Origin: Novosphingobium sp049354825
GTDB taxonomy: Bacteria > Pseudomonadota > Alphaproteobacteria > Sphingomonadales > Sphingomonadaceae
DNA: 64,000 nucleotides
Direction of reading: 5' to 3'
NCBI RefSeq assembly: GCF_049354825.1
Contig: NZ_CP186480.1
Span: 2,418,001 to 2,482,000, forward strand
Under the pieces are notes generated by a model, which worked only from the letters and a program-made list of their open reading frames with translations, was not told the DNA's origin and searched no databases. Shown here one piece after another: positions 41,381-50,868 of the stretch (position 1 is its first letter; the number at the start of each line of letters is the position of its first letter). The translations under genes were made by a program, and so were the position numbers.

Positions 41381-41449
41381 GGGGCGGCCTTGCCTGCAAC
41401 GGGCAGGTCCGGCCGCCCCGGGCGGATCGGGCGGGGCCGTGGCCCCGCC
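41381..41449 (-). repeat. Two intercistronic hairpins between exbB and exbD
   Basis: A stem 41381-41389 with 41411-41419 with an inner hairpin, then a second perfect stem 41430-41438 with 41441-41449 and only two bases between. No T run follows. They probably modulate message stability or relative expression of exbB and exbD. Confidence 0.5.
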
Positions 41450-41462
41450 AGGTCCGTTAGGC

Positions 41463-42257
41463 TTACTGCTTGACCGTGGTGTTGGTCGGGGTCGTCGTCA
41501 CCGGCTTGGTGGTCGCCGCAGCGGCCGCCTTCGACGAGGCCGGAGCGATCGCCGCCGGCTTCACGACACCGCGCGAATTGATGTTCGCCAGAACGTCGGT
41601 CGAGAAGCCCGACAGGTGCTCGGCGATGCGCTTGTTGCGGCTCTGCAGGTAGTTGTAGGCGAGCACGGCCGGAACCGCGACGAGCAGGCCGAGCGCGGTC
41701 ATGATCAGCGCTTCACCGACCGGGCCGGCGACCTTGTCGATCGAGGCCGAACCGGCGATGCCGATGTTGATCAGCGCGCGGTAGATGCCGACGACGGTAC
41801 CGAACAGGCCGATGAACGGCGCGGTCGCACCGACGGTGGCGAGGAACGGCAGGCCCGAGGCCAGACGGGCGTTGATGGTCGCTTCCGAACGGGCCAGCGA
41901 ACCGTGCAGCCAGTCGTGCGCTTCCATGCTGTCGACCATCTTGCTGTGCTGCTCCTCGGCAGTCAGGCCGTCGTCGACGACCTGGCGCCAGGCGCTGTTC
42001 TTCTCGAGCTTGGTCGAACCTTCGCGAAGCGAATTGGCGCGCCAGAAGTTACCGCGCAGGCTGTTGTACTGGCGCAGGATCTTGGCCTGTTCGAACCACT
42101 TGGTGAACAGGATGAAGAACGAGCCGAAGGACATGATGCCCAGGATGGTGACGGTGGCATAGGCGATGAAACCGCCCTGCTGAAGCGCTTCTGCGAAACC
42201 GAACTTGTTCTGCGGTGCAGCGTTCGCGGTCGCCGCCATGAGATCAACGATAAACAT
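41463..42257 (-). CDS. exbB: MotA/TolQ/ExbB-family proton channel protein
   Basis: The 264-residue ExbB-like channel subunit. A large early helix (GGFIAYATVTILGIMSFGSFFILFTKW), then conserved LPFLATVGATAPFIGLFGTVVGIYRAL and the third helix ALIMTALGLLVAVPAVLAYN. The TVGATAP and GTVVGI patterns are ExbB hallmarks. A low-complexity Ala/Thr-rich C-terminal tail follows. It lies between tonB and the two exbD genes. Confidence 0.93.
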   Translation of the reverse strand: MFIVDLMAATANAAPQNKFGFAEALQQGGFIAYATVTILGIMSFGSFFILFTKWFEQAKILRQYNSLRGNFWRANSLREGSTKLEKNSAWRQVVDDGLTAEEQHSKMVDSMEAHDWLHGSLARSEATINARLASGLPFLATVGATAPFIGLFGTVVGIYRALINIGIAGSASIDKVAGPVGEALIMTALGLLVAVPAVLAYNYLQSRNKRIAEHLSGFSTDVLANINSRGVVKPAAIAPASSKAAAAATTKPVTTTPTNTTVKQ

Positions 42258-42310
42258 GCGGGTAGTCCTCTCAAGCAGTAAGGGTCAAAAGTAAGTGAAA
42301 CGGGTGACTG

Positions 42311-42334
42311 CCCGGTCCCGCGGGCGGGACCGGG
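42311..42334 (-). repeat. GC-rich hairpin between tonB and exbB
   Basis: A perfect 9-bp stem, 42311-42319 with 42326-42334, in the 87-base gap. No T run follows on the minus strand, so it is more likely a stability element or weak attenuator than a terminator. Confidence 0.5.
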
Positions 42335-42344
42335 TAGCCGAAAC

Positions 42345-43010
42345 TCAGTCCTTCGGAATCTGCCAGCGCACCTGGCTGGGCCAGCTGCCCGCCACGGCGG
42401 CACCGGTGCTGTCGGTGGCCGGCGTGAAGCGGCCGCGACGCGAGACGAGCGAGCAAGTCGCCGAATCGAGATCGCTGGAGCCGCTGGAGCTGGTCACTTC
42501 GCAGCCGGTGACGCGGCCGTCGGGGCCGACGCTGACGCGGAACCGGACGACCCCCTCGACCTCACGCCGCAGGGCGTTGGTCGGGTAATCGTCGGTGCTG
42601 GCCCACGATGCCGGGTTGCCCTTCGGCGTTGCCGGCTTCGGGGCGAACTTCGGGGCCGGCGGAGCGGCAACCGGGGCCGGCGGAGCGACGGCGATCTGAA
42701 CCGGGACCGGCGGCGGCGGCGGCGCGCTGGCGACGGTCTGGATCGGCGGAGCGGCAACGGCCACGTTGATCGGCGGCGGCGGCGCCACGATCGGCGGCGG
42801 CTCAACCGCCTTCTTGGGCGGCGGCGGCGGCGGCTCGTCCTTCTTGACCTCTTCCTTGATGTCGACGGTGGTCAGTTTCTTGACCACGGCCGCAGCCCCT
42901 TCATAGGCAAGACCGGTGACGAGCGCGTAACCGAGCGCGATATGTAACAGGGCAACGATGATCAGGGCCGTCGTGCGACTGCCACTTTGTTGTCGGTCAG
43001 CGTAAGCCAT
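42345..43010 (-). CDS. tonB: TonB protein
   Basis: Transmits proton motive force to TonB-dependent outer membrane receptors. The 221-residue chain has one N-terminal anchor (TTALIIVALLHIALGYALVTGL, about 13-34), a long Pro-rich spacer with a PPPPPPKKAVEPPP segment, and a C-terminal domain with a YPTNALRREVEGVVRFRVSVGPDG repeat-type strand. VTGCEV and ATCSLV hold a Cys pair. It is the first gene of the Ton cluster and opens toward the noncoding gap at 43011. Confidence 0.92.
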   Translation of the reverse strand: MAYADRQQSGSRTTALIIVALLHIALGYALVTGLAYEGAAAVVKKLTTVDIKEEVKKDEPPPPPPKKAVEPPPIVAPPPPINVAVAAPPIQTVASAPPPPPVPVQIAVAPPAPVAAPPAPKFAPKPATPKGNPASWASTDDYPTNALRREVEGVVRFRVSVGPDGRVTGCEVTSSSGSSDLDSATCSLVSRRGRFTPATDSTGAAVAGSWPSQVRWQIPKD

Positions 43011-43347
43011 TCAGACGCATCACTCCTAATTCATGCGCCGGGCAACAGCCCGGAGTGACCGCTCGCCCGGACTGCCCCGGAACGAACGCAAGAAACTTCC
43101 CAATCTTCCACCCTGCCGGAAGTTCCTGGCAAGGCAAGCGGCAAGCCGCGCCGCAATCCCGCCAGACAGCCCGATCCATAGTCGGGCCTGCTTTTCCGGG
43201 AGCATTAGCGGCCAAAAACTGGCCGCGCAACGCTTTATCGGTTAACCAGCGATTCAGTGGCGCACAGCATTGTGTGCGACCCGATTTCGCGAAATATCCT
43301 AACGCGGCCGCTCACCCTTGCTCAATCGCCAGACAGGCTTTTTTCCC
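43011..43347. other. Noncoding gap between tonB and a secreted protein gene
   Basis: 337 bases between divergent genes, likely holding the promoters of both. I see no clear TTGAC/TATA pair, Fur-like site or hairpin that I would trust, and no small coding frame with a good start. Confidence 0.4.
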
Positions 43348-44175
43348 ATGTTCGTTCGCCCGCTTATCGCCGCCGTCCTGCTTGTTGCCGCCGGTGCGGC
43401 CCAGGGCGCCGATTCGCGCGGCACTTCGCCGCCGGCCCCCACCTATGCCGACATTGCCCAGCTGGCCGATGGCACGCCGCTGGTGATCCGGGCCGAGGTC
43501 CGCAGCACCGTCCCGGTCGAAGCCGCGCGGGCCCCGGGTCTGCGGCCAGGGCATCAGCGTCTTTATGTCGAGGCGCGGACCCAGGCGCTGCTGTTCGGGA
43601 CGGCGGCGGTGGGCGAAAGCCTGAAATACCTGGTCGACGTGCCGCTGGACGCCAGAGGCAAGGCGCCCAAGCTGAAGAAGCAGGTCGTCGTGCTGTTTGC
43701 CAGGCCGGTACCCGGCCGCCCGGGCGAGCTGCAACTGGTCGCCCCCGACGCGCAGCTGGCGTGGACGCCCGAGCTTGAGCCGCGGGTGGTCGCGATCCTG
43801 GGCGAACTGGCCAGGGCCGGCGCCCCCGGCGCGATCAGCGGGGTGCGAGAGGCGATCCACGTTAGCGGCGCGCTGGCCGGGCAGGGCGAGACGCAGCTGT
43901 TTCTCTCCACCGCCGCGGGCGAGCCGGCGGCGATAACCGTCACGCGCGAGCCGGGCGCGGAGCCGGCCTGGACCGCCTCGTTCTCCGAACTGGTCGGCGC
44001 GTCCGGCGCGCCCGCGCACGATACGCTGGCGTGGTACCGGCTCGCCTGCAGCCTGCCGGCCGCGCTGCCGCCGCGCGCGCACGTGTCGCCCGAGGCGGCC
44101 GACCGCGCTGCCGCCGATGCCGATTACCGCTTCGTCCTGGGCCAGCTTGGGCCCTGCACGCGCACGCGCGGCTAA
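43348..44175 (+). CDS. Secreted hypothetical protein
   Basis: A 275-residue protein with a clear signal peptide (FVRPLIAAVLLVAAGAAQGAD, likely cleavage after AQGA). The body reads as beta-rich without a known domain; the segment ADIAQLADGTPLVIRAEVRSTVPVEAARAPG and the end DYRFVLGQLGPCTRTRG stand out. I do not recognise a family beyond a sphingomonad-type conserved hypothetical. ATG 43348 was chosen for the signal peptide; the frame extends 10 codons upstream. It precedes hom with about 70 bp between. Confidence 0.7.
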   Translation: MFVRPLIAAVLLVAAGAAQGADSRGTSPPAPTYADIAQLADGTPLVIRAEVRSTVPVEAARAPGLRPGHQRLYVEARTQALLFGTAAVGESLKYLVDVPLDARGKAPKLKKQVVVLFARPVPGRPGELQLVAPDAQLAWTPELEPRVVAILGELARAGAPGAISGVREAIHVSGALAGQGETQLFLSTAAGEPAAITVTREPGAEPAWTASFSELVGASGAPAHDTLAWYRLACSLPAALPPRAHVSPEAADRAAADADYRFVLGQLGPCTRTRG

Positions 44176-44244
44176 TTGCGGGCGGCGGCTGGCAATGGCC
44201 GCGTAACTGGCCTAGGGGCGCGGGCGCAAAAACAGGGGGTTTCC

Positions 44245-45567
44245 ATGGCTCAGCCGCTGAGGATCGCGCTTGCCGGACTGGGCACCGTCGGGGCCGGGGT
44301 GATCCGGCTGGTCGAAACCAACGCCGCGCTGATCGCGCGCCGCGCCGGCCGCCCTATCGTCATTACCGCGGTTACCGCGCGCGATCGCGGCAAGGACCGC
44401 GGCGTGGACCTGGCGCGCTATGCCTGGGAAGATGACATGGCGGCGCTGGCCGCGCGCAGCGACGTCGACGTCGTGGTCGAGCTGGTCGGCGGCGCCGATG
44501 GCCCGGCGCTGGCGCTGGCGCGCGGGGCGATCGCGGCGGGCAAGGCGGTGGTCACCGCCAACAAGGCGATGATCGCGCATCACGGCATGGAGCTGGCCGC
44601 GCTGGCCGAAGCCGCGCGCGTCCCGCTGGCGTTCGAGGCCGCGGTCGCCGGCGGCATCCCGGTCATCAAGGGACTGCGCGAAGGCGCCGCCGCCAACCGG
44701 GTCGAGCGCGTTTACGGCATCCTCAACGGCACGTGCAATTTCATCCTCTCGGCGATGGAGGACAGCGGCCGCGATTTCGCCGACGTCCTGGCCGAGGCGC
44801 AGGCGCGCGGCTATGCCGAGGCCGACCCCGCGTTCGACATCGAGGGGACCGACGCTGCACACAAGCTGGCGATCCTGGCGGCGATCGCGTTCGGCACCGC
44901 CATCGATTTCGGTGCGGTCGAAACCACCGGGATTGCCCGCATCCTGGCCGCCGACATCGCGCAGGCCGGGGCGCTGGGCCACGTCATCCGCCTGATCGGG
45001 ATCGCCGAGGTGGATGGCGGTTCGAAAGCCGGCCGTCTGTTCCAGCGGGTCCAGCCGCACCTCGTCCCGCTCGACCACCCGCTCGCCCATGTCGACGGGG
45101 CGACCAACGCGGTCGTGGCCGAGGGCGACTTTTCCGGCCGCTTGCTGTTCCAGGGCGCCGGCGCCGGCGACGGGCCGACCGCCAGCGCGGTGGTGGCCGA
45201 CCTTATCGATATTGCCCGGCAGGGCGGCACGGGGGGCGAGGTGGGGGCGCCGTTCTCGGTCCCGGTGGCGGAGCTGGAGCTGCTGGCCCCGGCCGACAGC
45301 GGGCACCGCCGGTCGCGCAGCTACATCCGTTTCATCGTTGCCGACCGGCCTGGCGTGCTGGCCGAGATTACCGCCGCGATGCGCGATGCCGGTGTCTCCA
45401 TCGAAAGCCTGATCCAGAAGGGCCGCAGCGAGGACGAGGGCGCCGTGCTGGTCGCCATGGTCACGCACGAGGGGCCCGAGCGCTGCGTCGCCGAGGCTAT
45501 GCGCCTGCTGGAAGGATCGCCCAGCCTGGCCGCCGCGCCGCTGGTCATGCACCTGATCGGGAAGTGA
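44245..45567 (+). CDS. hom: Homoserine dehydrogenase
   Basis: NAD(P)-dependent reduction of aspartate semialdehyde to homoserine, the branch to threonine and methionine. The 440-residue chain has the dinucleotide motif GLGTVGAG (11-18), TANKAMIAHHG, the catalytic GILNGTCNFILS and AEADPAFDIEGTDAAHKL motifs, and a C-terminal ACT domain (RPGVLAEITAAMRDAGVSIESLIQKG) that likely gives feedback control. The start ATG 44245 follows GGGGG-rich sequence; the upstream frame does not look coding. Confidence 0.95.
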   Translation: MAQPLRIALAGLGTVGAGVIRLVETNAALIARRAGRPIVITAVTARDRGKDRGVDLARYAWEDDMAALAARSDVDVVVELVGGADGPALALARGAIAAGKAVVTANKAMIAHHGMELAALAEAARVPLAFEAAVAGGIPVIKGLREGAAANRVERVYGILNGTCNFILSAMEDSGRDFADVLAEAQARGYAEADPAFDIEGTDAAHKLAILAAIAFGTAIDFGAVETTGIARILAADIAQAGALGHVIRLIGIAEVDGGSKAGRLFQRVQPHLVPLDHPLAHVDGATNAVVAEGDFSGRLLFQGAGAGDGPTASAVVADLIDIARQGGTGGEVGAPFSVPVAELELLAPADSGHRRSRSYIRFIVADRPGVLAEITAAMRDAGVSIESLIQKGRSEDEGAVLVAMVTHEGPERCVAEAMRLLEGSPSLAAAPLVMHLIGK

Positions 45568-45605
45568 TCTGGAAATAGCGAAACCGCCCTCCCATATCCC
45601 GCTTC

Positions 45606-46181
45606 ATGAACGAGCGGGATAACAGCCACGGCCTGGTCCAGTGGCACGGGACGACGATCATCGGCGTGCGCAAGGGCGGCAAGACCGTCATCGCCGGCGA
45701 TGGCCAGGTATCGATGGGCAACACGGTGATGAAGCCCAACGCGCGCAAGGTGCGGCGCCTGGGTGAAGGCGGCAAGGTCGTGGCCGGCTTTGCCGGCGCC
45801 ACCGCCGATGCCTTCACGCTGTTCGAACGGCTCGAGAAGAAGCTCGAGGCGTACCGATCGGCCAAGGGGGGCGGCCAATTGCTGCGCGCCGCGGTCGAAC
45901 TGGCCAAGGACTGGCGCACCGACAAGTACTTGCGCAACCTCGAGGCGCTGATGATCGTGGCCGATGCCGACACGCTGCTGGTGCTGACCGGCAACGGCGA
46001 CGTGCTCGAGCCCGAGGGCGAGGTCGCGGCGATCGGATCGGGGGGCAATTACGCGCTTTCCGCGGCGCTCGCGCTTGTCGATTACGAGGACGACGCCGAA
46101 GTCATCGCCCGCAAGGCGATGGCTGTCGCCGCGCGCGTCTGCGTGTTCACCAACGACCGCGTGACGGTCGAGACGGTCTGA
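45606..46181 (+). CDS. hslV: HslV protease subunit
   Basis: N-terminal-threonine protease of the HslVU complex. The 191-residue chain contains HGTTIIGVRKGGKTVIAGDGQV; after processing, the mature enzyme starts at Thr16 of that motif. Key residues GSGGNYALSAALAL and ALMIVADADTLLVLTGNGDV follow. It ends 8 bp before hslU, so the two form one operon. Confidence 0.96.
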   Translation: MNERDNSHGLVQWHGTTIIGVRKGGKTVIAGDGQVSMGNTVMKPNARKVRRLGEGGKVVAGFAGATADAFTLFERLEKKLEAYRSAKGGGQLLRAAVELAKDWRTDKYLRNLEALMIVADADTLLVLTGNGDVLEPEGEVAAIGSGGNYALSAALALVDYEDDAEVIARKAMAVAARVCVFTNDRVTVETV

Positions 46182-46189
46182 AAGATCCC

Positions 46190-47491
46190 ATGAAAGACAA
46201 CCTGACCCCCAAGGCCATCGTCGCCGCGCTGGATGAACATATCGTTGGCCAGACCGACGCCAAGAAAGCCGTCGCAGTGGCGCTGCGCAACCGCTGGCGC
46301 CGCCAGAAGCTCAGCCCCGAGCTGCGCGACGAGGTGACGCCCAAGAACATCCTGATGATCGGGCCGACCGGCTGCGGCAAGACCGAGATCAGCCGCCGCC
46401 TGGCGAAGCTGGCCGAGGCGCCGTTCGTCAAGGTCGAGGCGACCAAGTTCACCGAGGTCGGCTATGTCGGCCGCGACGTCGAGCAGATCGCCCGCGACCT
46501 GGCCGAGGAAGCGATCCGGCTGGAAAAGGACCGCCGCCGCGAGGCGGTGCGCGAAGCCGCCAGCAAGGCGGCGATGGACCGGCTGCTCAAGGCGCTGGTC
46601 GGCGACAATGCCAGCGAAGCGACGCGCGAATCGTTCCGCGAGCGCATCGTCCAGAACGCGATGAACGACACCGAGGTCGAGATCGAGGTCGAGGACGCGC
46701 CGAGCATGCCGTTCGAGCTGCCCGGGATGGGCGCCAACGTGGGCATGATCAACCTCAGCGACATGATGTCGAAGGCGATGGGCCGCGCACCGCTTAAGCG
46801 GCGCAAGCTCAAGGTGCCGGAAGCCTGGGACAAGCTGGTCGACGAGGAAGCCGAAAAGCGCATGGACCAGGACGACGTGGCCCGCGTCGCACTTCATAAC
46901 GCCGAGACCAATGGCATCGTCTTCCTCGACGAGATCGACAAGATCGCCGTTTCGGACGTGCGCGGCGGCTCGGTCAGCCGCGAAGGCGTCCAGCGCGACC
47001 TCCTGCCGCTGATCGAGGGGACGACGGTGGCCACCAAGTACGGGCCGATGAAGACCGACCACGTATTGTTCATCGCCAGCGGCGCCTTCCACGTCGCCAA
47101 GCCGAGCGACATGCTGCCCGAGCTACAGGGCCGCTTGCCGATCCGCGTCGAGCTGTCGGCCCTGAGCGAAGAGGACTTCGTCCGCATCCTGTCGGCCACG
47201 CGCGCCAACCTGCTCGAACAGTACCGAGCCTTGCTTGGCACCGAGAATGTGACCCTGGTCGTCACCGACGACGCGGTGACCGAAATAGCGTCCATCGCCG
47301 CGCAAGTGAACGAAAGCGTCGAGAACATCGGCGCCCGGCGCTTGCAGACGGTGATGGAAAAGCTGCTCGAGGAACTGAGTTTCGAGGCCGAGGACCGCCA
47401 GGGCGAGACCGTCACGATCGACGCCGCCTACGTGCGCGATCGGCTGGCCAGCCTGGCGGGCGATTCCGACCTGTCGAAGTATATCCTCTAG
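46190..47491 (+). CDS. hslU: HslU ATPase subunit
   Basis: AAA+ unfoldase that feeds proteins to HslV. The 433-residue chain has Walker A GPTGCGKT (58-65), an inserted I domain, Walker B IVFLDEIDKI, and ends with LSKYIL, the C-terminal tail that docks into HslV. Its stop codon overlaps the stop of the convergent POT gene in the palindrome CTAG. Confidence 0.97.
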   Translation: MKDNLTPKAIVAALDEHIVGQTDAKKAVAVALRNRWRRQKLSPELRDEVTPKNILMIGPTGCGKTEISRRLAKLAEAPFVKVEATKFTEVGYVGRDVEQIARDLAEEAIRLEKDRRREAVREAASKAAMDRLLKALVGDNASEATRESFRERIVQNAMNDTEVEIEVEDAPSMPFELPGMGANVGMINLSDMMSKAMGRAPLKRRKLKVPEAWDKLVDEEAEKRMDQDDVARVALHNAETNGIVFLDEIDKIAVSDVRGGSVSREGVQRDLLPLIEGTTVATKYGPMKTDHVLFIASGAFHVAKPSDMLPELQGRLPIRVELSALSEEDFVRILSATRANLLEQYRALLGTENVTLVVTDDAVTEIASIAAQVNESVENIGARRLQTVMEKLLEELSFEAEDRQGETVTIDAAYVRDRLASLAGDSDLSKYIL

Positions 47492-48936
47492 GGCGCCGCG
47501 CCCTCGGGATCGGTGGCGATCTCTTCCTTGGGCGGCAGCGGGCCGATGTCCTCGGCATTCTCGCGCGCCAGCATCCGCTTGTAGAACCCGCGCGCGACCA
47601 GCACGAGCGCGCCGGCGGCAAAGCAGACCGCGGCGTTGATCAGCCAGAATTCGCTCGGGCTGACCCTTTCGTAGAGGCTGCCCATCCGGCCGCTGATGAG
47701 GCTGGCGGCCGACACCGCCAGCGAATTGATGCCGATCAGCGTGCCGCGCCAGGCACCCGGCGCGCGCGTGGCGAACAGTGCCAGCATGACCGGCGCGAAC
47801 CACACCGCGGCGAAGTTCGAGACGACGTGGAACATCACCGGCAGCAGTACCGGCCCCTTGCCGCTGCCTGCCAGCAGCGGTTCGGTCGCCAGCATCGCTA
47901 CTGCCACGCCGAACAGGGTGACCCCGAACGACAGCTTGACGAATTCGTCCGGTTCCCGGCCCTTCAGCGCCATGCGCGCCCAGATCCACAGCGTGATCGG
48001 GGTGAACACCGCCGGCGCTAGGCCGTCGAGCGATTGCAGCCACGGCACCGGCATCTGGAAGCTGCCGACGTGCATGTCGATGTGATCCTGCACCCAGACG
48101 TTGTAGACGTTCCAGATCTGGGACTGCGCGGTCCAGAACGCCACGCTGATCGGCCAGATCGCGAACAGGCCCCAGATGCGGCGCTTTTCCCCCGCGGTCA
48201 GCGGCTGGCGCGGCGCCGCGGCAGCATCCCGGCCCAGCCGCACGCCGGCGTCGGCGGGCAGGAAGCGAGCGCCCAGGACATAGACCAGCAGCCCGATCAG
48301 CATCCCGAAGCCCGCCACCGCGAAGCCGGCATGCCAGCCGTAGCCCATCACCACCGCGACCGTCGTGGTCACGATCGGGGCGATGAAGGCGCCGAAATTG
48401 ACCGCGAAGTAGTAGTACTGGAACGCGTTGCTCTCGCGCGGGTCGCCATCGGCATAAAGCGATTTGATCTGCGCCGACAGGTTGCCGCGCAGGAACCCGG
48501 CGCCGAACATCAGCAATACCAGCGCGACCAGGAACGTGGGGTCGAAGGCGAGGAAGAAGTGCCCCGCGGTCATCATCGCCGCGCCAAGGCCCACGGCCAG
48601 CTTGCGCCCGGTGAACTTGTCGCCGACCCAGCCGCCCAGCAGCGGCAGCCCGGTGACGAAGGCGAGGTAGAAGCCGAACGTCTGTGTCGCCAGCGCCACG
48701 TCGGTCAGCGGACCGGTCATCGCCTCGACCGCGTGGCGATAGGCGCCGAAGCCCAGGATCGTGCGCACCCGCTCGGGGTGAACCAGCAGGTCCCCGGTCA
48801 TGTAGAGCACCAGCATCGCCTGCATGCCGTGGAACGAGATGCGGTCCCACAGCTCGGTCCCCGCCAGCACCCATAAACCCCTGGGTTGGCCGAAGACGTC
48901 GCCGCCGGGTGCGATCGAAGGTGCCGTTGTCGCCAT
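47488..48936 (-). CDS. POT-family peptide/proton symporter
   Basis: A 482-residue membrane protein of the proton-dependent oligopeptide transporter family, with about twelve to fourteen helices. The early motif GTELWDRISFHGMQAMLVLYMTGDLL corresponds to the ExxER region of POT proteins, and NFGAFIAPIVTTTVAVVMGYGWHAGFAVAG and WNVYNVWVQDHID follow. Peptide uptake is inferred from the family. It has no neighbour-linked partner; the ATG start lies 13 codons inside a longer frame. Confidence 0.85.
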   Translation of the reverse strand: MATTAPSIAPGGDVFGQPRGLWVLAGTELWDRISFHGMQAMLVLYMTGDLLVHPERVRTILGFGAYRHAVEAMTGPLTDVALATQTFGFYLAFVTGLPLLGGWVGDKFTGRKLAVGLGAAMMTAGHFFLAFDPTFLVALVLLMFGAGFLRGNLSAQIKSLYADGDPRESNAFQYYYFAVNFGAFIAPIVTTTVAVVMGYGWHAGFAVAGFGMLIGLLVYVLGARFLPADAGVRLGRDAAAAPRQPLTAGEKRRIWGLFAIWPISVAFWTAQSQIWNVYNVWVQDHIDMHVGSFQMPVPWLQSLDGLAPAVFTPITLWIWARMALKGREPDEFVKLSFGVTLFGVAVAMLATEPLLAGSGKGPVLLPVMFHVVSNFAAVWFAPVMLALFATRAPGAWRGTLIGINSLAVSAASLISGRMGSLYERVSPSEFWLINAAVCFAAGALVLVARGFYKRMLARENAEDIGPLPPKEEIATDPEGAAP

Positions 48937-49024
48937 GAACACTGCCTTTGCGCGAAGAATTGCGCGAAGCTGCACGAAAAGTTCGCCGCGGCAAGGCCTT
49001 ATCGCGCCCGCGGCAGCGAAGCGG

Positions 49025-50845
49025 TTACTCTGCCGCTTCGCTCAGGTCCTCGATCTCGTTGGCCTGGCGGGCCCACATGTCGGCATAGAGCCCGTCGGCG
49101 CGCAGCAGGTCGGCGTGGGTTCCGGACTCGGCCAGGCGCCCTTCGGCCAGAACGAAGATGCGGTCGGCATCGGCGACGGTCGACAGGCGGTGCGCGATCG
49201 ACAGGCTGGTGCGCCCGGTGCTGACCCGGTGCAGCGTGGCGAGGATGTCCTGCTCGGTCCGGGTGTCGAGCGCGCTGGTCGCCTCGTCGAGGAGGAGGAT
49301 CGGCGGGTCCTTCACCAGCGTCCGCGCGATCGCCACGCGCTGTTTCTCGCCGCCCGACAGCTTGAGCCCGCGCTCGCCCACTTCGGTCTCCAACCCGTCG
49401 GGCAGCCGCGCGACCAGATCGGCCAGCGCCGCGCCGCGCACCGCGCGGGCCACCGTTTCCTCATCGGCGCCGTCGCGGCCGTAGGCGATATTGTAGCCGA
49501 TCGTGTCGTTGAACAGCACGCTGTCCTGCGGGACGATGCCGATCGCGGCGCGCAACGACGCTTGGGTTACCTCGCGGATGTCCTGCCCGTCGATCAGGAT
49601 CCGGCCCGACCAGGGATCGTAGAACCGGAACACCAGCCGCGCGATCGTGCTCTTGCCCGCGCCCGACGGGCCCACCACCGCGACCTGGCTGCCGGCAGGC
49701 ACCTCGAACGACAGGCCGTGCAGGATCGTGCGCTCCGGCTCGTAACCGAACACCACGTCGTCGAAGACCAGCGTGGGCTGCCTGATCACCAGCGCCGGCG
49801 CGCCGGGCGCGTCCTTCACCTCGATGTCGGTATCGATAAGGCTGAACATCGCCGCCATGTCGATCAGCCCCTGGCGGATGGTGCGGTAGACCATGCCCAG
49901 CATGTCGAGCGGGCGAAACAGCTGCGTCAGGTACGTGTTGACGAAAACCACGTCGCCCACGGTCAGCCGGCCCTTCGACCAGCCGTAGACGGTATAGGCC
50001 ATCGCGCCCGCCATCAGCAGGTTGACGATCAGCGCCTGCGCCATGTTGAGCAGCCCCAGGCTGTTCTCGCTCTTGATCGCGGCCTTGGCATAGGCGCCGG
50101 TGGCGGCGGCGTAGCGCGCCTGCTCGCGCGGTTCGGCGCCGAAATACTTCACCGTCTCGTAATTGAGCAGCGAATCGACCGCGCGCGACAACGCCTGCCC
50201 GTCGAGCCGGTTCATCGTTTCGCGCAGGTGCGTGCGCCATTCGGTGATCCAGCGGGTGACCAGGATATAGGCAACGACCGCCGCCGCCGTCGCCGCTACC
50301 AGTCCCCAGCCGAAGCGAAAGTAGAAGATCACTGCCACGGCCGTCAGTTCGATCGCGGTCGGGGCGATGTTGAACAGCAGGAAATAGAGCATCGTGTCGA
50401 TGCTCTTGGTGCCGCGCTCGATCACCTTGGTAACCTCGCCGGTGCGGCGCGACAGGTGGAAGCGCAGGCTCAGCCGGTGCAGGCGCGCGAAGACGTCCTC
50501 GGCCAGGCGCCGGGTCGCATCCTGGCCCACGCGTTCGAACACGATGTTGCGGGTGTTGTCGAAGGCGATGCCGGCAAAGCGTCCGAGCGCGTACGCCAGC
50601 ACGAACGCCGCCGCAACGGTGAAGGCGGTGGGCGTGACCGCGCCGCCCATCGCATCGATCGCGCGCTTGTAGAAAAACGGCAGCGCCAGCGTGGTCGCCT
50701 TGGCCAGCAGCACGAAGACCATCGCCCCGACCACGCGGGCGCGCAGGCCCGGATCGTTGTCCGGCCACAAGTAAGGCAGGAAGCGCCGCAGCGTGCCCCA
50801 GCCATCGTGGCGCGCTGCCGGGGTCGGGGAGGGGGGCGGGCTCAT
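49025..50845 (-). CDS. ATM1-type ABC exporter (half-transporter)
   Basis: A 606-residue fused membrane/ATPase protein working as a homodimer. Six helices are followed by the ATPase domain: Walker A GPSGAGKST, Q loop VPQDSVLFNDTIGYN, signature LSGGEKQR and Walker B ILLLDEATSALD. LLNYETVKYFGAEPREQARY and FVNTYLTQLFRPLDMLGMVYR are ATM1-like features, and alphaproteobacterial Atm1 exports glutathione-bound metals. The substrate is inferred from resemblance only. Confidence 0.85.
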   Translation of the reverse strand: MSPPPSPTPAARHDGWGTLRRFLPYLWPDNDPGLRARVVGAMVFVLLAKATTLALPFFYKRAIDAMGGAVTPTAFTVAAAFVLAYALGRFAGIAFDNTRNIVFERVGQDATRRLAEDVFARLHRLSLRFHLSRRTGEVTKVIERGTKSIDTMLYFLLFNIAPTAIELTAVAVIFYFRFGWGLVAATAAAVVAYILVTRWITEWRTHLRETMNRLDGQALSRAVDSLLNYETVKYFGAEPREQARYAAATGAYAKAAIKSENSLGLLNMAQALIVNLLMAGAMAYTVYGWSKGRLTVGDVVFVNTYLTQLFRPLDMLGMVYRTIRQGLIDMAAMFSLIDTDIEVKDAPGAPALVIRQPTLVFDDVVFGYEPERTILHGLSFEVPAGSQVAVVGPSGAGKSTIARLVFRFYDPWSGRILIDGQDIREVTQASLRAAIGIVPQDSVLFNDTIGYNIAYGRDGADEETVARAVRGAALADLVARLPDGLETEVGERGLKLSGGEKQRVAIARTLVKDPPILLLDEATSALDTRTEQDILATLHRVSTGRTSLSIAHRLSTVADADRIFVLAEGRLAESGTHADLLRADGLYADMWARQANEIEDLSEAAE

Positions 50846-50868
50846 CCGCCCCTATCTAGGAAGTCCGA

